Shown: positions 36,774 to 49,148, counted from the stretch's first letter. The stretch is 64,000 nucleotides of DNA from Patiria pectinifera (GCA_029964075.1 CM057149.1:35980900-36044899), one strand, 5' to 3'. The notes: generated by a model from the letters alone, not told the origin. Translations and numbers: made by a program.

Positions 36774-37180
36774 TGTGTTTCAATTCTGCACTAGATGAGC
36801 TCGTAGCAAATGTGCATACTATAGTCGGATTTATTTCCTCTCTCCGCAGACGAAGTCTGTAAAGTGACGTTTGTTATAAAAACATTCATTATACAGACCC
36901 TAAATATACAGGATTTGGGATAACAGCATTTGTTATCGCCATCATGCAAGAGAAAACTTAAAATTTGACTTTAATATGGAATAAACAATAAAGCTGAAAA
37001 TTATGACAAATCAACCTTATTTAAAGTGTGGATTAAGAACTCAGTGAAGATGGGTTAAGTACGAAAACTTATATTTTCCTACTGTTTTTGGCTAAACGGC
37101 ATTATATGTTGATTTTCTTATATATTATATGCGTGCTTTTGTCAGGCACTCGATGTCTCAATATGACATCAATTTAATTT
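36774..37180. other. Sacsin 5' flank
   Basis: Immediate upstream region of the sacsin start codon. No TATA box or CpG island is visible. It is AT-rich beyond about 36900. A noncoding upstream exon cannot be excluded. Confidence 0.35.
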
Positions 37181-37183
37181 TAT

Positions 37184-37727
37184 AGCTTTTCCCGGCAAAT
37201 TTCCTAAAATGTTCATTCACTTCTGAAAATCTGAAATTCACTTCGTCTGAACTTGAGAATCGCTCTGAGTACGCGTTTCATTTTCGCTACCAGAGCATTC
37301 AATTCCATTTCAGTTCAATCGATTAAGTGATTGAGCAGCACCTTTCGTTTATGTCAATTCATATTCGTTGACAAGACTTCTTTTTCGTTTTTAGATGGCG
37401 ATTTTAAACATTCTTCATTCTATTTCACTTTACTTTAATGACATTGCATGGCACCAGATACAATTAGGGGTTTCTTTTTCATTAACCGTCAATCAAATTA
37501 GCTATACCTGAAATCAATTTAGAAAAGGTATGCTTGCGTAAATGAATGCACAGGTAACGTATAATTGGCCGTCTGTTTCTCAATAAAAGTGAATGTTCGG
37601 ACAATGAAAACGGTTTAACTTTCGTTGAATTGAAATTGGATTCAAGACGTGCATTCAAATCCAGACCAAAATGAATGACCGATCTTTAGAAGTGAATGAA
37701 CATTTCAGGAAATGGGCCTGGAAAACC
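37184..37727. mobile_element. Foldback element upstream of sacsin
   Basis: Left arm: AGCTTTTCCCGGCAAATTTC and ATGTTCATTCACTTCT near 37210. Right arm: AGAAGTGAATGAACAT near 37689 and GGAAATGGGCCTGGAAAACC at its end. The arms stay related for about 100 bp each and enclose roughly 350 bp. Confidence 0.65.
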
Positions 37728-37911
37728 CGCTTCACTAAAAAACCCAGCCCATAGCGAATTTCTTTGTACTGCGTTGAATGATAATAACCATAACAAAAGA
37801 TATAGATTTATATAGCGCACTTATCCGGAAACTATGCAATGAAATACTGGATACGGATTAAAATGATACCAGGAACAAAGAAAATACGAATTTCGTGCTA
37901 AGGGTCTGTCC

Positions 37912-38416
37912 TTAAAGGGATTATACAACATTTGCAAACATCAAAAACAAAACTACCAGGTTATCACGAAATACCTTACTGGACTGTTAGTGAGTGTCAA
38001 TTTAAAGCATTCCGAAACTCATGGCCCCGTGGTGTGCTGACATTTTCAACAAAAGTGGAATTTTTGTATCAACTTCCAACGCTTGTCGGCCGACCAGCGT
38101 TGTAAAAACTGGCTTTTTCAAATACTGCTCCCAATTTATCATATTTAGTTAGTTCGCATTTTGTTTGCAATCGATTACACACCTATGCACGGGTACACGC
38201 CAGCAAGACAGATTCCCTGCCTTAAAATTCCACTGGTGTCTATATTGTTCCGTATCATCTGAAGTGGGGTCATGAGTGTTTTTCTTGGCTTTTTCCAGCA
38301 TCTACAATGCCAAAACTTCAAGCAAGTCAGTGTAACAATTTTGCTATATTCATAATAATCCCCAAATCCATCCATTCCTGAATATTACAGCATAGCAAAT
38401 GTTGTATTCCCTTTAA
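37912..38416. mobile_element. MITE-like element flanked by TTAA
   Basis: TTAA at 37912-37915 is followed by AGGGATTATACAACATTTGC; the right end reads GCAAATGTTGTATTCCCT followed by TTAA at 38413-38416. The 20-bp ends match except for a 2-base gap. TTAA flanks fit a piggyBac-type target, but the terminus is not the usual CCC start, so the class is uncertain. Confidence 0.6.
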
Positions 38417-38439
38417 ACACTTAACAATAGCTTGTTTTC

Positions 38440-39160
38440 GGAATAGACCTAGGCCAGCCGAATGAACCGAAACCAAATACAATACAAACAATTTATTGAG
38501 TGCTCTGGGTTTTTCCCTCGGTACGCAAAACCATTCGAAGACATAGGAATCACGCGCCCAGTTCGTGCACCCGCGCATTCGGCTTGGAACTCCAACTGCG
38601 CATGTGCACATCAAGACTTTACGATAGATACAACTGAGCACCAGAGTGCATGTATCCTATGGTAACCGAATATGAAATCTGCATGGTTTTTTTTTCATGC
38701 AATCGAACAGATCGTGAAAACATGTGTATGGGACATAATAAATACAAAGAATACGGGTAAAACGGGCTGAATACAATACCATAGTGTTATCGAACAGGGT
38801 TGAAAACGTTTGCATACCATCATTTGAGAAGAATAAGAAAATAAAGTGATATCATCCATCGAGACTTCTTCGAATATTAAATTCGAAAGTAACCGGAGAT
38901 CAACAGATTTGGGATCAAGATTATGGAGAGATTTTAAAGGGATATTACGGTCTGGAATGCGCCCAATTTGGGCTACATAACGCGTTTACAAGGAAATTAT
39001 ATTACATGACGTTTTTGTGTTATTCTTGCGAGAACCATGCAGGAACAAATTTCGTTTCGGGGGTCACAATTTTGTCCCCGAAAAATCGAGGTGTTCAGTT
39101 CTATTTGTGATTCCAACCGCACCGACCTACCTTTGTTCACATTTTACGGACGTGTAAGAA
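38440..39160. other. No gene supported
   Basis: AT-rich sequence with short chance frames. A CpG-richer patch (38540-38620) holds no recognisable motif. A TTAAAGGGATATTACGG string near 38935 resembles the end of the preceding element but its partner end was not found. Confidence 0.35.
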
Positions 39161-39169
39161 ACAAATTAT

Positions 39170-39533
39170 CAGGCGCGGTTCTACGGGGGCTGTAGCCCCA
39201 AATATTTTTTTGTCTAGCCCCCCAAAAATAAATTCCGTAAAAAAAAATTGCATTAGCAAAAAGAAGGATTGTGATGTACATGCGAACGGTCTCCCCCTAA
39301 GGAAGAAATAGCCGTGACAAGGGTGCATTAGTTAATATAGTGTGAATGATTTTAGGATTTTATTGGCGCTCCTAATTGAAATATGGCATGACCCCCCCAC
39401 CCCACCCTATTGATTTTCGGAGGCCTAAGTGTCTGGAAAAAATAACCGGTCAACATTTCAGCACGCCTCCCTGAAAAAATTCTGGATCCACCGTGCTAGC
39501 CCCCCAAAAATATTGCTTCTAGAACCGCGCCTG
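39170..39533. mobile_element. hAT-type MITE
   Basis: Terminal inverted repeats CAGGCGCGGTTCTA (39170-39183) and TAGAACCGCGCCTG (39520-39533) are exact. The flanking octamers CAAATTAT and CAAATTCT match at 7 of 8, the 8-bp duplication expected for hAT elements, and the CAGG terminus also fits. A second inverted pair lies inside (CTAGCCCCCCAAAAATA occurs at both ends in related form). It has no coding capacity. Confidence 0.8.
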
Positions 39534-39772
39534 CAAATTCTGTGTAACGGTGCTGTGTGTAATTTATGTGACACACACACGTGTATCGTACATTGAACGG
39601 AAACGATATGAAATACGTATGCGTACTCCGTCGTGTCGATGCAAACAACCTGCTGGCCGTTTTTAGTACTCTTTTCTCGGAAACGGTAAGACATTAGGTA
39701 AGTTTCTTTTCAACTAGAACTGAAAAAATAGTATATTAAATATACAATCCAAAACATGCCTGGGAAAAAAAT

Positions 39773-40461
39773 GTTGCAACCTGACGCCACTTCTGCTCTT
39801 GTATACAAAGTCTATGGAGAGTCAAGAACATTTTTTAAGTATTCCCTAACAAAATTGGTAATATTTCTCAGTCCCAGATTCATGTCTTATCATCATTTTT
39901 GCAATGAATGAACTTTATTGAGATGATATATAAAGAAAGAAATGGCGTCAGGTTGCAACACTTTTTCCACGTGCCTTTTGGGGGATTTCAAGCCGTAATG
40001 CCACTTTCAGAAACCCGAAACAGCATACTATTCTATAGTAAATATAATGAAAAATAATCATTAAATTCTCCATCTAAAAATGAAAGTTGTAACTGGTACT
40101 CGGCCCCCTAGGTTTGTGCACGAATTGCCCGGTTTGTTTGTCATCCAATCCCAAGATGTAAATCAGACAATTGAGGGGCGTAGTACTTCATTGTGTTTTT
40201 TTTTTATAAGTGTTGTCATAATTAATCGCAAGATCATGGTGCATTATAATGAAGCTAACAACAAATGAAAAGAATGTTGCAACCTGACGCAATTTCTTTC
40301 TTAATATATCATCTCAATGAAGGTCAGTCATTGCAAAAATGATGATAAGACACGAATCTGGGACTGAGAAACATTTCCAATTTTGTTAGAAAATACTTTA
40401 AAAATGTCTTGACTCTCCATAGACTTTGTACACAACCGCTGACGTGGCGTCAGGTTGCAAC
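39773..40461. mobile_element. Two inverted copies of a 187-bp palindromic element
   Basis: Copy one is 39773-39959, copy two 40276-40461. Each begins GTTGCAACCTGACGC and ends GCGTCAGGTTGCAAC. Copy two is the reverse complement of copy one: TACAAAGTCTATGGAGAGTC in copy one reads GACTCTCCATAGACTTTGTA in copy two. The 316 bp between them is unrelated AT-rich DNA. The arrangement resembles a composite transposon made from two MITEs. Confidence 0.8.
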
Positions 40462-41084
40462 ATTTTTCCCCCCGAACAAATCACCCTACCACCTAGTCAC
40501 TTGCATAAGATGTGTCAATAACCCCTCGTGTGTCCATATTTTGTGATTTTTTTTTTAGGGGCAAACAAAATTATAACTCACCAATCATGCCAACAAATAA
40601 TGTAAACCATTCATTGTGAGTGGTTGAAGACATCGATGGAAGCTACATGTACATTATGACCATGGAGGAACACGACTCGTCTATAGCCTCGTACGGGATT
40701 GTGGAGTTTCCAATCCGATGAATTTGAAAACGCAACAGCGTATCCACTGTTCCAAGCGGAAATGATGGCGGAAAAAAGTAGGAACTTAAGGGTTGAATAA
40801 TTACACAGAGTACGTACGTGTACATGTATGTTTGGCCTACAATGCGCACGCGCATGCCCCCGCCAAGCCTCACTTTATTGTAGTATTGCTCATTCCAGAA
40901 ATCCTAGCAGCCATCACGTGTCTGTCAACGGGCTGCGGCGCTTATATTTGCAGCACACATCGTCAATGATCATGACGATGTTTATTCGATGTTTCTATGT
41001 TTATTCATAAGAAAATAACTATAACGTCATACCATTGCTATCACTCAGTCATGCATGTACATTTAAACATTTCAAAGAACGGCT

Positions 41085-41262
41085 TTCGTCGAGCTGCCAC
41101 AGTGGCCTAGTGGATAGTGGAATGAACACAGTAGATCGCAAAATGTGTGGTTCGAACACCCATTGTTTGTTGGTTGGGATAAGCTTAATTGAAGGGAAAA
41201 AACGACGAAAACCCACTAAGTACTGTCTTCCGTCCACACAGAGTGATAAATATTCATGTTAG
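41085..41262 (+). mobile_element. tRNA-derived SINE-like element
   Basis: The head has an A-box-like TGGCCTAGTGGATAG (about 41102) and a B-box-like GGTTCGAACACC (about 41150), spaced as in a tRNA-derived pol III promoter. A body of about 100 bp follows, including GGGATAAGCTTAATTGAAGG and GTACTGTCTTCCGTCC. It is present only in unit B, so it either arrived after the duplication or was lost from C. Confidence 0.65.
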
Positions 41263-42244
41263 GGTGCGTGATGTGTGATTGGTTAAAATACGATGTACAC
41301 TGCAAAAAAAATGCAATCTAATTTTCTATACCGAGTGGTAAACACTCAAATTGTATTCGTGTAAACATAGTAAAGAAGAAAAGAAAAAGAAAGAACCAAA
41401 AACGAAAAGAAAAAATAAATTCATCAAATCAACGAATGAACTGGCACTTTTTGTTTTCACCATTTCTTAAAAAGAAGAAGAGAAATCATGGATAGCGGGG
41501 CACTCATGCACTACATGTATTGACTATTTTGAGGAAACCTTTTCCAGACAATAAACTCGATGAAGTACACAAGAAAAACCCGAAACTTAAAAAGCGAGAC
41601 TTAAATTGTTTGTTATTTATTATTTTAATTGTTTATTGCAAACTTGCAACTCCCAACCCACTCAACTCGTCGCCAGTGCTTACTTTATTTCCAACCACGT
41701 TTCCAATAGTAATTAGCCCTGAGCAAACTTTCGTCCTGTATCCTGATTCGATACCATAATGGATTTATATCGTGTACTTGGTGTTGTTTTTTTTCCAACG
41801 TGCATTACGTGTTTTCACATTCATTGTAATTATTACATCCACACCTTCTTAAAAATAATCATTTATTTTCCAATTTATTCACTGATGAAATGTGATACTG
41901 CATATTGTCTGGATAAGATTGTAACATTTTAATTTTGAAAAAATAATATGTGTTTTGGTAACTCACGCCATGCTCACGTCTCAACGAATTGATGTTGTTT
42001 TTACCCCAGACACCGCATACAGAAACAAGCGCTTATGTGACGCATCATTGTGACCAGACCATTCCTCATTTGCATAAGTGTTCAAAAATCTTGCACATGC
42101 AAATGATCCAATACCAGGGTGAGAGAGCAAGTAGTGGTGGGCGCGTACTGCTCGGCACCCTGGGCACGAGGTTGCAACCCACTCTACAATGTAGATACGC
42201 AGGCCCTGGTTCATGTGGTTGGACGAGAGAAAACGCGTTTCAGC

Positions 42245-42258
42245 TTGCGCATGCGCAA
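42245..42258. promoter_or_regulatory. NRF1-like palindrome upstream of CYP4 gene B
   Basis: TTGCGCATGCGCAA contains the NRF1 consensus core GCGCATGCGC and sits about 555 bp upstream of the ATG. It is kept upstream of gene C (50552-50564). A related TTGCGCATGCGTAA follows near 42329. Function is inferred from the motif only. Confidence 0.4.
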
Positions 42259-42720
42259 AGCACTCCAATGCTAATAAAACAGGTGTAGCGTGAATATCCC
42301 ACTCCATTATGGACTCGTTGGTAGTATTGCGCATGCGTAATCATGATAATAGCCTTTAAATAGACCTATTTATAGAAGAGTGACCTGTCACGCGCGGGAT
42401 TAATCAATAATAGGGAAAAGAATTCTGATTTTCATCGGAGTCGATTTTCATAGGACACCGGGTTATTTTTAGACTTGAACTCAAGTCCAAGGCCGTGTCA
42501 TAAAGGGACTCCAGACGGCGCTACTACGTCTTGTCTCTCTACGTCACGCAGTCGTATTTTTTACATAAACCTTGACCAGCCTACCTGAAATGACTTTGGA
42601 CTTGTAGAGTAATTGGCCTGATGCATTGTTTGATCCAGGCAAAAGACGTTGATGATTCACTGAAGACACGTGTTCGGATGTTTGATGTTTACATCGTATC
42701 GGATTTTCAAATGTTTTGCT

Positions 42721-42753
42721 GAATATCACTGTAGCACAGTACGAAAGGCGGAC
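42721..42753 (+). promoter_or_regulatory. Conserved promoter-proximal block, CYP4 gene B
   Basis: GAATATCAC, then CACAGTACGAAA, then GGCGGAC, about 60-90 bp before the start codon. It corresponds to the blocks upstream of genes A and C. A perfect CACGTG E-box lies at 42667-42672; the equivalent site in unit C reads CACTTG. Confidence 0.5.
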
Positions 42754-42811
42754 GTTATGTTTACACCCACCATTATTATCTACAGAAACTATATTACTAC
42801 AACAGGCCAAC

Positions 42812-45800
42812 ATGGCTGAGCTAGCGTCTATTCTGAGTCTTGGCTTGGTTGCAGCATTAGCGTATGCAGTCTGTGTCTTGGTGCGTTATGTTCAATCACA
42901 GCGCAGAATTCGAGGAATTTTAATAAAACACTGGCCGGGACTGCCAGACCACTGGTTTTACGGTAATCTTCACCAGGTGAGAGATTCGTTTCATGTTAAC
43001 CCAGACAGAATAGTACAGTTTTGTAAGCGAGATTTACGTCAAGTACGAGCAGTGCCATCGTGATCGTATATAGGATTACCCTGCTACGCTAATGAATGGG
43101 CTAAATTTGGCTTATTGCGTAGAGCAAGGTACCGTACAGTATAGTTGAAACTCATGCTGGATCAATAATTTGAATATAATTTTATGAGCTTTGAGAACAG
43201 GTTTACCAGGCTTTGCTTATTTTGTTGATGTGAATGTAACCTTTTTAGTGAAAACTTTGAAAATGCACCTTTGAATGCTAATGTAAATTTCCATATCCAT
43301 GAGCAAAAGTGTGATGTCATTTTAGACAGAAACCTCAATATTACAGCTATTCAGCACCATCATTCGCCAGCATTTTGGATATTGTTTTTTTTTTTGGCGG
43401 GGGGCGGGGGAGTGATTAGTTGTTGAGTACTAGTAGCAGTTTGTTAAACCATGATCACTGCAACAGTGCCCTCAGTTGTTAGGAAATTTATGGGGGGGGG
43501 GAATAAGTAACGAAAACTTAGTGCACTTTTCAAATAAAATTAAACGAAAAGGAACGTCATATAGTTTTCATACATGAAGAGTAGAAAGTTAGAATGCGTA
43601 CCTTAGAAAAAATTATTGCACAAACCATGGGAATGATCCTATTAGTGTTCTTGGGAACCGAAGCATATCTTTTCTGAATTTATAGTAAAATGCTTACAAT
43701 GTTAACTAAAATTAATTGTCAAGCTAATTATCTTTACGCTTTTGTAGCACCCTATGAATGATCCCAAGGTTCGAGAAGCCGGTTCCGAGGAAGAGTTGAA
43801 ATTGTGGCGGGAAATGGATGCTAAATTCCCCCGTGGATTTCGCTGGTTTCACGGGCCTCTGGCTATTGGTGTGACAGCCAACCATCCTGATATAATGCGG
43901 GCAGTAATGAAGGGGAGAGGTAGGTATATAGACCACGTTGCGGCCATCTTGATTTTTCCCCATTCAAATCAACTTAAACGAGTTGAGGCTGGAAGGAAAA
44001 ATAGTCTGGTTCCCTTTCCTTTTACACAAAGTCTATAGCAATAGGTAACAGATAGGTGGAATGTGACCATGTAGAGTGTCATTATAGGTGACGTGACACG
44101 ATCTCATTTATATCAAATCAACGATTCCTGAAGCAGCTGTCGTGGCATAGTTTAAAGGTAGAGTAAACCATTTTGAAGCTATCCAAAAAGTAACCGACCG
44201 AGTTACATCAATTGTGAAAAGGTTAATCAAAATATGGCTCGGCAACTTTATCGAAATCTTTTTCTCGAAATATACAGCAAGCACAGGGCATCAGGTTAGT
44301 TCTTATAAGCATTCGTCTTTAGATTTTGAGCACTTTCGTCAACTCGAATGAAAATAAATCTTCAAATTACAAGTATAGGAACCTATGAAATCACACGGAA
44401 ACGGTATACATGTACCACTATTTAACACCCTTGCTCATGGTGAAGATAGGACTAGTACCCTAGTACCCTGAGAAATATTCCGCCTGATATGAAAGTCATT
44501 CGAAAGAAAACTATCATTGAAAATGGTTTAAGGAATATGTGCCGGTGGATGCAGTTTTTTTAAACTGAGTAACGAGACCCCAGAAAGTGCATAGACGTTT
44601 TCTCTGTTTTCTCAATCATGCACTGAGCTCAAACTTCAACAGATTTTGAGCAATTTTGTCGAATCAAAGTTGAGGACAACAAATTGTAGAAAAACCAAGG
44701 GATCCAACTTACCTTTTAATCACACATGTTTGATTTGTTATACGCAAACATTTTCCTGAACAATTTTGTTTAGAAACCGTATTGTTTTATAATCTACCCA
44801 TCTTTCCTTCAAATCCCTACAGATCCCAAGCCTACTACGGCATTAAGTTCTGGTTACCGTTTTCTTCTGCCTTGGCTGGGGTATGGTCTGCTTCTTGCTA
44901 GTGGAGATACCTGGTTTCGTAATCGCCGCCTCATTACCCACGCATTCCACTTTGATATCCTCAAGACCTACATGACAATCTACAACAAAGCTACCGACAT
45001 CTTGCTGGTGAATATCAACATGTGTAATGTGTATATAGAATCATTTTACGCAATAGCGCGGGGAACGATATTAATCATATACTGCTAAAGTTGTTGCTAG
45101 CATCTCAAGATTAATAAAACATTGTACGAATTCTGCAAGCCATTTTAAACTTATTTCAGGTAAATACTGCCAAAAGGACTTTTATCCAGATACATATACC
45201 CATTCATCTAGCAGGGATAAACATTTTGAAGGGTTTCTGTTCTTCCGAATTGATTCTGTTGCCTACAGAACAAGATGAGTGAATGTGCAGCAAGTGGTGA
45301 AAGTTTTGTGGTGACAAAGAACGTCAGTCTGTGTACGTTGGATATCTTGCTCAAGTGCGCTTTTTCTTATGAATCCGGCTGCCAAATAAGCGGGTAAGCT
45401 TATGTCTGTCGACATACCATCTCGTTCTTATTTATAATTATGTAGGAAAAGAAACTTTTTGTTTGCTATTACAATTTTGGTATCCCTTCCCGAATGGAGT
45501 TTCATCGGTCGATGTGAATGCATCACTTCAAAATAATTATTCCAAAGTGATGGCAACTTCTCTAGATTGAATATTTTACCTCACTTGATGTTTATTGCTG
45601 AGTTCTATTTTTCGCAATTATACTAACTTTATTTATATTGAAAGTGTTGTAACATAGTCTTCAATTGTTTTTTTTTATGTGCAGAGACAGTCACCCATAT
45701 GTTACTGCGATGAATGCAATCACTCTTGCAAACAGAGAGCGAGTATTGTAAGTGCTTGTTATAACTTTTAATAATAATCTCAAAACACTTTGCTCTGCTT

Positions 45801-47882
45801 TGACCTTTGTTTTTTAATTATTTGCATGATTTGTCAATCAAACACGATCATGAATACATAGAATAAAGTTTAATAGTATAAGAGCTTTAATATTTCACCA
45901 TGTGTGAGATCAAATCCTGTTGTCCCATGCACAACGGAACACAAAATGGTGTATACGTTTTTCTTTCTTCTATTAAGTGAGTTTCACTCTTATAGCCATG
46001 GGTCTTATTCACGAGTCGGCCATATTGAATTGAAAGTGAGGTAAAATCTTATTGGAAGATAATTATCTTTTTGGAACTTGCGAAGAGAAATGAAAGCAAG
46101 TTAATTCCTCATTAATTCCAGTCTGCTTCAATGAATAATTGTAAATTTGTAATTTTAAATTCGATGTTTAAAGCCAGATTTTTAAAAAAAAGACAGTAAA
46201 ATAAGGCTGCATTGCATAAGTAGTCTGGCGCCATCCAATCGAACAGTTAACACTTTAAATGAAATACGTTCAGTGAACTCGACAAAAATGCCCAACTCGT
46301 GAATAAGGCCCATCATCTTTCAGCTTCAAAACACTGATGCAGTTCTTTGTTTACCTACATCGTTTGTCTTCCCTTCTCTAGCAATCCTTTTCTTCATCCA
46401 GATTTCATATTTCAGAGGACTGCAGTTGGGAAAACATTTCTCAAAAATGTAGACTTTGTGCACCAGATCGCCGATAAGGTTGTCAAAGAACGGCGAGACA
46501 AACTGGTAAGCAAAGTTGTCTTTGAAAGTTCTTTTTTCTTCTTCTTCGTGTGTTCGATGGGTTGAATGTAATTTGGACATGAAATTTTTTTTGAAAAGGT
46601 GAGCAAATATTTTGGATTCAAGTCACACATTTTGTGTCTTCCAATCGGTTGTTGTTAGAAAGAGAAAGAGGCCGATCCTGAGCCCGTGAAATCTAAAGAC
46701 CAGCCCCTGGATTTCTTGGGCATCTTGCTAGCTGCCCGAGACGAAGACGGCAAGGGACTGACGGATCTAGAGATCCGTAACGAGGTGGACACTTTTCTCT
46801 TCGAGGGTCACGACACCACGGCTAGCAGCCTGACCTGGATGCTGTATGCCATGGCAACCAATCCTGAACATCAGAAGAAAGTCCAGGAGGAAATTGATGA
46901 AGTGATGGAAGGCAGGGAATCAGAGGTAATTCAATGGTAAGTCTACTTTGGCAATTTCCGGTGTTTCAGCCCTCTGTCCTTATCACAAAAGCCTACATGT
47001 GTAGTAGGTTGAGCAACTGCATTAATTTACTGCTTGCTACTAGTCGTGAGCGTTTGCCTCTTACTATTCTAGGGAGGACCTTGGCAAGTTCAACTACTTG
47101 ATTCTGTGTCTCAAGGAAGCCATGCGACTCTACCCTCCGGTACCAGTGATCCAGCGTATTGTTGCAGAGAAAGATATCATGGTCCACGACAGGTTGATTC
47201 CTAAAGGCGCGTTGGTAAATTTGAACATCTACGCCCTCCACCACAATCCAGAGATTTGGCCAAATTCCATGGTAAGTCACGAAAATATTGTACCCAAAAG
47301 AGGCGTTTTACACTCACTCCATCTTGTGAATTTTAAATCACAATCTACAGTTCTGTTTTAACAACCAGGTCATTACAACTTACTTATACTTATATTTATT
47401 CCTTTCCATGTATACAGGAGTTCATACCGGATCGTTTCACACCGGAAAATACCAGGAATATGGATCCCTTCGCCTACTTGCCATTTTCGGCAGGTCCAAG
47501 GTAACTGTGTCCCCCTCTCCCACATAAAAACGATATAGCCACACTCCCCGAGGGTAAAGCGTTGATGATTTTCATGTTACAAGAATTTCTAAGAGGGAGA
47601 CCTTCCATATACATTTTGTATCCTTATTAATTCATTTTGTATCCTTATTAATTAATAATAAATGTTCTGTTGAATTGAATTGAATTGAATTAATTGATTG
47701 TTTTACTGTTCAGGAACTGCATTGGACAGAACTTTGCCCTGAATGAGGAGAAGGTGATACTAGCTCGAGTTCTGAGAAGATTTCACATCGAGTTGGATCC
47801 CGACCACAAAGTGGTTGCCAGATTGCAGTTGGTTTACAAGGCAAACAACGACATCAAGCTTAAACTGAAACCTAGGTTTTAA
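42812..47882 (+). CDS. Cytochrome P450, CYP4 clan (gene B)
   Basis: Ten GT-AG exons: 42812-42976, 43748-43919, 44823-45007, 45269-45393, 45685-45747, 46382-46505, 46659-46936, 47073-47271, 47418-47500, 47714-47882. They total 1563 bp, 520 residues and TAA, and every exon length equals that of genes A and C. N-terminal anchor [25 protein letters not shown] hinge near 41-45; I-helix [14 protein letters not shown]-helix KEAMR; heme loop FSAGPRNCIG with Cys467. Expected reaction: reductase-dependent monooxygenation of lipid-like substrates on the cytosolic ER face. It lies in the first of two tandem duplicated units, and a MITE sits in intron 5. No frame damage was seen. CYP4V or CYP4F type cannot be decided by eye. 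Confidence 0.94.
46000..46311. mobile_element. MITE in CYP4 B intron 5, absent from C
   Basis: GGGTCTTATTCACGAGTCGG on the left is inverted as CCCAACTCGTGAATAAGGCC on the right (few mismatches). In gene C intron 5 the surrounding sequence runs straight through (TGAGATCTATCTTTCAACTT), so that locus is an empty site. The target duplication is at most 2-3 bp. Confidence 0.8.
47660..47692. repeat. TTGAA microsatellite in CYP4 B intron 9
   Basis: About five copies of TTGAA just before the exon 10 acceptor; gene C has no expansion at this place. Confidence 0.8.
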
Positions 47883-48475
47883 TCCAATAATCTGGGCATT
47901 CAAATTTCCTCGGATCAGCTGATTTCCTCTTAAATTCACCTGCCACTAAATATTAGACTAGATGGCACCCGTTCACGGATGTGCAACCAATTGCAAACAA
48001 AAAGGTGAACTAACTAAATTTGGTAAATTTTGGGCAGTATTGGAAAATAAGCCTTTTTCCAGCGATGGTCAGCCGACCATCGTCGGAAATTGCTACAAAA
48101 TTGTAACTTTTATTATAAATGACGGCACACCGGGTGCCAGGATTTCACAGGGTCCTTGTAACTATTATTCACTTACAGTCAAGTAAAGTTATTTCATATT
48201 AATTTGGTAGTTTTTTGTTTGCAAAATGTTATAATTACCTTTAAGGTATGTATTTACTGATATTGCCAACTTAATGCTAATTTGTTCAAATTTACTGATT
48301 TAGGACCATTGTCAGCTAAAACATGTGTCGAGTTCTAAACTGGTACCAGCGACCTCTATTTTCTTTGATTTCTTATTGGATAAACTTTGCCTGAGAGAGC
48401 AAATACGCAAGCGCACGCCTGCACATGATATGTAAATTATGGTGATGAGGCTGAACTAACCACAATGGACGGCGT
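47883..48475. other. 3' flank of CYP4 gene B
   Basis: Likely 3' untranslated region and downstream DNA. A 74-codon open stretch (47962-48186) occurs, but the homologous stretch in unit C (about 57500-57670) is out of frame and interrupted, which argues against coding. The end of the duplicated block falls near 48475. Confidence 0.5.
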
Positions 48476-48599
48476 GCGGTGTTTTTTATCTGCAGCACAT
48501 ATCGTCAATGGATCGTGATTATTCAGATATTTATTCATGAAGAAAATTACAATAACGTCACACCATCGGTATTGCTCAGTCATGCATCATAAAGGGTGC

Positions 48600-49148
48600 A
48601 CGCCTGTAAATAGGCCAAAAATCCGTCCGCCGAGGTCATGAATATATGTTATACCCTCATAATATTCTTTATTAGAGAGTTATGAGAGCCATAAAATTGG
48701 AAAATTGAAGAGATATGGCAACGAACCTCAGGCCCGGACTTGGGGCTTTCAATTCTGAGCATTTTAGATGCGATTGGGCTCGAAAGTGGCACTATTTTGC
48801 CAAGTTGTGGAGGGATTGTTTTTCAAGATGGCTTCTTTTCCGCTTTGGGAAAAATAAGGGTTGTCTTCTTTGGGTGAGAATTCCTCGAAAGTCAATTGTC
48901 AACCCGCCAAAAAATGAAAAGAAAATGAAAGATGACATGTTGATCATCATTTTCCTGTGCAGCTTAAATACCTGTGAGAGTTTTGAGTATTTTAAAAAGA
49001 TTTTTAAAGTATGGGCATTTAGCAATAGTGCATTTGGGAATTTTAATGCAAAAAAAAACCAAAATAAAAAATACGCCAACGGGCATTTAATATTTTCAAA
49101 ATGAGCATACGTAAATGTTTTCCTGGCAAACGACGATGCTTGTTGCTG

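Larger units (their letters stand above)
40930..48475 (+). repeat. Segmental duplication, unit B
   Basis: Unit B matches unit C (48476-58000) across the 5' flank, all exons, most introns and the 3' flank. The left junction is GCAGCACACATCGTCAATG (about 40950) against GCAGCACATATCGTCAATG (about 48494). Shared flank includes GAAATCATGGATAGC (41484 and 49944). The right shared limit is CTAACCACAATGG (48456 and 57980). Confidence 0.85.

Noticed and set aside
47962-48186. 74-residue open frame after CYP4 gene B
   Set aside because: The homologous sequence in unit C is interrupted and shifted, so the frame is not conserved; it is more likely 3' untranslated or flanking DNA.
48715-49104. 129-residue open frame between units B and C
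   Set aside because: Lys/Asn/Phe-rich low-complexity translation of AT-rich DNA; no motif, no splice context.
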